From Tetmemena sp. SeJ-2015 (taxonomy: Eukaryota; Ciliophora; Spirotrichea; Sporadotrichida; Oxytrichidae): a stretch of DNA of 64,000 bases. The number at the start of each line of letters is the position of its first letter. The first letter of the stretch is position 1. The notes under the pieces are model-generated. The model made no database searches and was not told the DNA's origin. It worked only from the letters and a program-made list of their open reading frames with translations. The DNA lies in the NCBI GenBank assembly GCA_027382625.1, contig JAJKFJ010020950.1, positions 124,001 through 188,000 of the forward strand, read 5' to 3'. Shown in pieces: positions 59,901 to 64,000 of this stretch. Position numbers and translations under genes: made by a program.

Positions 59901-62375
59901 AGAAGAGGGAGAGAGGAGGGAGGAAGGAGAGAGGATAGGGAGGAAGAAGGAGGGGGGAAAAGGGGGGGGAAGAGAGGGGGAGGGGAGAGGGGGGAGAGGA
60001 GGGAGGAGAAGGAGGAGAGGGAGGAGAGGGGGAGGAGAGGGAGATGGAATAATAATTTCATTTGTAAATTATATATTCATAATGGCAGAGCGTAGAATTC
60101 ACAAACCTATTTATCATCTCTACCATTTCTCTTTTTTAAAGATCTAAAAAACAAAGAGTTTAGTAAACCATTGAGCTTATTATTTCATTTGGATATAAGT
60201 ATTGAGCTTAGCCCTAATTCACATAAATTAACAATAAACTTCTTGACTATTTTTTTTCTTTAGTTGAGTTGATTGACAAGGTAGAACTCCTCAATACAAA
60301 AGAGATACTTCTAATGAAACTCAAATAATGAGTAGGTATCAAGAATCAGCTGAGTTAGAGTGCCTTTACCATACAACTCAACTACCATATTCGATAAATG
60401 AGCTTATTATGAATTAAAGAGCATTGAGGGGAGAGCTAAAGAGTATAGAGCAGAGTTCAAGGATACCTTATTGAAATCAAAACTCCTTAAAATCTAAAAC
60501 CAAGAGAGGAAGAACCTAAGCCAACGACAATCAAAATACTTTAAGTTAGAAATAGCAAGACAAATGAAAATATATTTGTATTTTTTCAGCAATCAACTAA
60601 TCGTATTTGACCTATATTAGAGAGTTAAATTTTACAAACTTTGGAAATTATTGAAGCACTATGATGATGAGGGATACTTGATTACTGCAGGCACCCCTGG
60701 CGAAGACATGTGGACAGACGGTAAAAGAGATATTGAAGCTTAAAGACAAGAACTTGAGAATCAAAAAAAGAGTCTAGTACCTGGTCATGCCTATAGTGTA
60801 ATTCAAGCAAAGGAAGTAAAAGGCAACAAGCTTCTCTAAATAAGAAACCCCTGGGGGAACTTTGAGTGGAACGGAGACTGGAGTGACTAGTCAGAGCTCT
60901 GGACCCAAGATATGATAGAGATCCTCAAGCCATCTTTTAATTGATATCATTCTAGGTTTTAATAAACTGAAATATCTTTTGACAAGAACGATGGACTATT
61001 TTGGATGAACTTCTAGGATTTCACAGAGAACTTTGATAGTGTTGACATCTGCAGAATTAGAAACTGGGAGGAGTGCAGATTAAGAGGTAGATTCGTACGC
61101 TTCCAAGATTCTGAGAACAGCACCTTCGACTATACTCAGTCCATTTGGATTTATGCTCTCGATGTCCCCCGGAAATCTCATGTCATAATAACTCTCAGCT
61201 AAGAAGATGAGCGCATAGAAGGAGTTCTACCTAAGAGAAGTTTAATAGACACAGGCATTGTAATTCTGAAAATGGATAAGGAGTAGGGTAGCAGCCTCCA
61301 CGCTTCAAGAGACTTCTAGATAGAGCGAAATATCGAGATAGAGCTAGTCCTAGAGGCTGGTTAGTACATGATAGTGCCAAGAACTTCAGGGATCAGCTTG
61401 AAAAAAGAGGAGAAGACTTCCTCAGGTCCTGGCTCAGTCAAGATGCTAGACTCTTAGGGCAACCTACATCCCTTACTAGCTTCTACTGTAAGGGACATTT
61501 TCAATAAGTTCGATGTGACTGCGAATTAACTGATTGACCTCAAAGAATTCAAGGGTTTCTTGGAGATTCTGTCTACCCCTCATCTTCCAGCAATAAAAGA
61601 CGAGAGAGGGTACCAGGAGTAGATTTTGTCAAAGTACAATTCTACCCCTCAGGGCATAACCCTGAGAGGGTTTTATGAATGGTGGAAAGCTCAGATAATC
61701 AGCGAGGGAGATGCTGCCATTTGGGAATGGCTCCTCAAGCTTGGATATGATAAAGACTTGAACTCACTCAGATCCAGAATCTTTACTAAACCTAGAATTT
61801 CATTTCTATTTTGACCTTTGAGAAAATTGAAAATTGGTAGTTCATCACTATTTCTTTTCTTATTGAAAGTGGGAATAGGTTTATAACTGTGCAGAGCAGA
61901 AACCTTGAAGTAGAGGGAGGATCGATAGAGTGCAGAATCAGAGATGCCATCCCAACTGATATCGATTCAAGAGTGAACGAGTTACTTCTAGAATCTAAAG
62001 GCCAGCCACAAGGCTCCGGTTAGAACTATCAAGTCCTCTGCTCTCAATCACTCTCTGCCTCTGCAGTAGTTAATAATTGTGCTTCTTTTATAATTCACGA
62101 TAATAACTAGCAATTTCACATTATAAATGAAATTAATAGTGTACACTTATGGAGTGAAGAATACAAGTGCCACAAACCCTATTGAGATAACTTTTGACTT
62201 GAGTGAATGCGTTCTCCAAGGAGTGAAGCACCACACCAGGAGCGAGATCATTAAGAAATTAGTCAAGCCAGGTGAAGTTGAATTCCTCGCTCATATCGTA
62301 CCAGCTTAGGGCCAACCATTCAACGTGAATACAATCAAGCACACTGCTAAAGAGCTGCCTGCTAAGAAGAAATGA
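56941..62375 (+). CDS. calpain-type cysteine protease, interrupted by IESs and a giant purine tract
   Basis: ATG at 56941 ([20 protein letters not shown]); TGA at 62373-62375. Calpains are papain-fold, usually calcium-regulated cytosolic proteases. All three catalytic positions are present: Cys in [15 protein letters not shown] (about 58010), His in [13 protein letters not shown] (about 60785) and Asn in [15 protein letters not shown] (about 60845). Domain order: N-terminal extension, protease core with IHWRRPKDF and [18 protein letters not shown], beta-sandwich domain (about 60970-61400), and a helical stretch [20 protein letters not shown] resembling a degenerate EF-hand, then a C-terminal beta-rich part. 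GT-AG introns include 57181-57262 and 57784-57819. The core has a long inserted linker between 60250 and 60690. One-base frame breaks occur at 57673-57676 (C run) and 58080-58083 (T run). Confidence 0.85.
57939..58000 (+). other. IES, pointer TATC
   Basis: 62-bp insert between TATC at 57935-57938 and 57997-58000. Removal joins NKIEP to [11 protein letters not shown], directly before the catalytic Cys, in frame. Confidence 0.8.
58185..58233 (+). other. IES, pointer TATCC
   Basis: 49-bp insert between TATCC at 58180-58184 and 58229-58233. Removal joins DDYIPC to [15 protein letters not shown], conserved in calpains. Confidence 0.85.
58541..60044. repeat. 1.5-kb purine-only (G/A) tract inside the calpain gene
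   Basis: Almost entirely G and A on the + strand with about 30 pyrimidines by eye (about 2%), as irregular GGA/GGGA/GGAA units rather than a clean repeat. It lies between calpain coding blocks ending near [14 protein letters not shown] (58410) and resuming near [20 protein letters not shown] (60260), so it falls in an intron or IES. TAATTTC occurs at 58498-58504 and 60053-60059 as a possible flanking direct repeat. A proline/serine/leucine frame of about 500 codons on the reverse strand is just what a C/T-only strand gives and is not a gene. Confidence 0.85.
61786..61883 (+). other. IES, pointer TTTA
   Basis: 98-bp AT-rich insert between TTTA at 61782-61785 and 61880-61883. Removal joins NSLRSRIF to [14 protein letters not shown] in frame. 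Confidence 0.65.
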
Positions 62376-62489
62376 AACCAATTTTTTGTCTTAGATTTTA
62401 AGTTTATCTTTAATGCGAATATAGTTTAATTGACTCTCGCTTACTAAATTAATAGAGTCAATAAATTAGATTAAGTGAGGAGTTAGATA

Positions 62490-63939
62490 TTTTTGAGACT
62501 TTAATCATAGGATATTGAACGACCACAGGAAGAAGTGTATAAAGGAGATGAAGTTGGCTGAGGCGATTCGAGCTCAGCTGAAGTTTGATGACTTGAAGGC
62601 CAAGGAAATGCTGAGGTAAGCTTCAAAACATGAGGCAAGCTCAGGAGCAGGAACTTATTACAGTTGAGAATGCACAGCGTGCGCAATTCTTAGAGTTCTC
62701 TCAAGCTTGGGACAACTACATGTCGGACTATGAAGCCACTGCCTACCTCTCGCTTGAAAAGCTTAGAGAGAAGCATCTGCAAGAGGTGCAGCAAATGCAG
62801 GAACAGATAAGGAAGGAGTTTAAAATCAAGCAGAAGTTTACAAAGGAACTTATGGAAATGAGGAAGCAAGTACAAACTCTCATCTCACTCAAACGCTACT
62901 GAAAAAATGCTTTTTCTCATAAGAAGGGGAATAATTTTAAGCATATTAAAATGGGATATATTTATTTTTAAGCTACGAAGAAGCTGAGGCTTTAAACCAA
63001 CAGTGCAATGAAAGAGAGATAGAAGAGAAGAAGTAACTCCAAACTCAGATGGATGAGCACATAGTCAGGTCAGAGGAAAGATTAAGAGCTAAGCAGCAGC
63101 TAGCACAAGCAGCCCTCCTCAAAAGAATTCAAAGAGACAGGAATGAGCAACTCAAACACAGGCAAATTGACTCTTAAAGACTCATTCAAAGGAATAAGAA
63201 CCTTCTCCTTGATTACATAATAATGATGAGTACAAAGTATTTTGTCCACATCAACATCTTATGTATGATTTGCTGAACAAGTAGAACATGGAAACTAGGA
63301 GGACGAACTAGTTTTTGCGCTTTGCATTGGGTGTGAGGTCTCCAGAAGGAAGGAAAAATTACTTCAAGAGCAAACTTTTCACAGCCCAGAGGAGACCATT
63401 AAATCAAATTCATAGTATATATTGTAGGAGACTAAGCTGAAGGTGAACTTAGGGCGGGAAAGAGGAGAACAGCAGGACTATGTATAACATGCAGCAGCAG
63501 AATAGGACAAACGCCTCCTTTGGAAACATAAAGAACCAGAAGTATAACAATAGAGCTAAGACTTCCTATGGTAAGCGCTTTTTCATATGATGATTTAATA
63601 TTCTTTAGTTGAAAATGCAAGAAGCATGAGCATGGAGATGACGGCCACTGAGACAACACTAACAATAAATCATTCACTCGAGGTGCCACTAGAGGAGCAA
63701 ACTTAAAGAATAGCTCAAATATGGGCAACACCACTAACTCCATGTTCTTGAATAATAGAAGCTCGGCTGGTAATAAAACCAGGGGAAGCTAGGAAGACTA
63801 AAATCACATTTTTTTAATTTTTTAATTTTATGTTTTAGACATAAATAGCTCGAATGCGTATGGGATGAACGCCTCCATGCAAAGCAATTAAAAGCCTGCT
63901 AACTAAAGAGATGTCAGACTTCCTAATATAAAACATTGA
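62490..63939 (+). CDS. coiled-coil protein, unrecognised
   Basis: Coding from about 62490 (RILNDHRKKCIKEMKLAEA; first ATG 62548, but the frame extends upstream). A long Glu/Gln/Lys-rich coiled coil follows: IRAQLKFDDLKAKEMLRQAQ, RAQFLEFSQAWDNYMSDYEA, LEKLREKHLQEVQQMQEQIR and NEREIEEKKQLQTQMDEHIV. Then FALGVRSPEGRKNYFKSKLF and a C-terminal N/S/T-rich tail ending in TGA at 63937-63939. IESs with pointers TGAGG, GCTAC and TGATT restore the frame. The tail has further breaks near 63400, 63570-63610 and 63810 that I did not resolve; two frames compete around 63640. The composition suggests a structural or cytoskeletal protein. Confidence 0.6.
62617..62635 (+). other. 19-bp IES (or minimal intron), pointer TGAGG
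   Basis: TGAGG at 62612-62616 and 62631-62635; removing 19 bp joins AKEMLR to QAQEQELITV in frame. The same 19 bp can be read as starting GT and ending AG, so intron and IES cannot be told apart from sequence alone. Confidence 0.7.
62900..62976 (+). other. IES, pointer GCTAC
   Basis: 77-bp AT-rich insert with GCTAC at 62895-62899 and 62972-62976. Removal joins TLISLKRY to EEAEALNQQCNERE; unspliced, the frame ends at TGA immediately after the first copy. Confidence 0.88.
63215..63270 (+). other. IES, pointer TGATT
   Basis: 56-bp insert with TGATT at 63210-63214 and 63266-63270. Removal joins NKNLLLD to LLNKQNMETRRTNQF in frame. Confidence 0.8.
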
Positions 63940-64000
63940 ATTACAATACTCATGATGATGATCATATACATAAATTACCTAGATAATATAAAAATTTAAG

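Noticed and set aside
58532..60061. Very long open frames on both strands across the purine tract (over 400 and over 500 codons)
   Set aside because: A strand of only G and A cannot contain a stop other than through rare T, and its complement cannot form stops at all; the predicted Gly/Arg/Glu and Pro/Ser/Leu products are artefacts of composition.
60940..60970. TTTTAAT direct repeat as the pointer in the calpain gene
   Set aside because: Removal of 22 bp throws the downstream conserved frame out; an 18-bp removal at a 3-bp TCT repeat fits instead but is too weak to list as a feature.
1..64000. Reading the window with the standard code, giving many short genes of 60-130 codons
   Set aside because: Under the standard code conserved proteins such as CAP-H and NAA15 are broken at dozens of TAA/TAG codons; under the ciliate code they are intact.
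1..64000. Telomere repeats (C4A4/G4T4) or a chromosome end
   Set aside because: None was seen at either end or inside, which fits germline rather than macronuclear DNA.
1..64000. DDE transposon of the kind common in spirotrich germline DNA
   Set aside because: No transposase motif, terminal inverted repeat or telomere-like end was recognised in any frame.
1..64000. tRNA, rRNA or CRISPR array
   Set aside because: No cloverleaf with conserved T-loop, no rRNA core sequence and no regularly spaced repeats were noticed; a covariance-model search was not possible.

Overview
This is ciliate germline (micronuclear) DNA, most likely from a spirotrich of the Oxytricha/Stylonychia type. Three things in the sequence say so. 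First, the long reading frames stay open only if TAA and TAG encode glutamine and TGA is the sole stop; the condensin gene at 8463-11939 is one 1158-codon frame with about 60 such codons. Second, coding regions are cut by short AT-rich inserts (19-142 bp) flanked by exact 3-9 bp direct repeats. Removing an insert together with one repeat copy restores the frame, which is how internal eliminated sequences (IESs) and their pointers behave. Third, a casein kinase gene is scrambled: four coding segments lie in the order 1-3-4-2, with 2 and 4 inverted, and neighbours share 15, 9 and 14 bp pointers. Spliceosomal GT-AG introns are present as well. The species cannot be named from the sequence.

Layout. 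1-8330 (+): one large beta-propeller/coiled-coil protein gene. 8463-11939 (+): condensin kleisin CAP-H. 12121-16090 (-): unrecognised protein. 16190-20312 and 20454-22691 (+): Q/N/S-rich proteins. 23036-24480 (-): unrecognised. 24797-25956 (+): EF-hand protein. 26121-28047: the scrambled casein kinase 1 gene on both strands. 28130-30115 (-) and 30500-30949 (-): unrecognised. 30991-33544 (+): NAA15, the auxiliary subunit of the NatA N-terminal acetyltransferase. 34068-39611 (-): very long S/Q/N-rich protein. 39897-43384 (+): leucine-rich repeat, coiled-coil and EF-hand protein. 43560-46070 (+): unrecognised. 46347-48720 (-): helical protein. 49000-50060: AT-rich, probably germline-limited. 50080-56761 (-): five tandem genes, including a TSNAXIP1-like coiled-coil protein, a basic tail protein and a multi-pass membrane protein. 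56941-62375 (+): calpain-type cysteine protease, interrupted by a 1.5-kb purine-only tract. 62490-63939 (+): coiled-coil protein.

The genes do not form an operon or a single pathway. They look like a packed set of macronuclear chromosome precursors with gaps often under 200 bp. Several were recognised by protein motifs (CAP-H, CK1, NAA15, calpain, EF-hand); many others are low-complexity ciliate proteins I cannot name. CDS ranges below are genomic spans that include introns and IESs, so they do not translate straight through unless stated. A few one-base frame breaks at homopolymers look like sequencing or assembly errors rather than biology.
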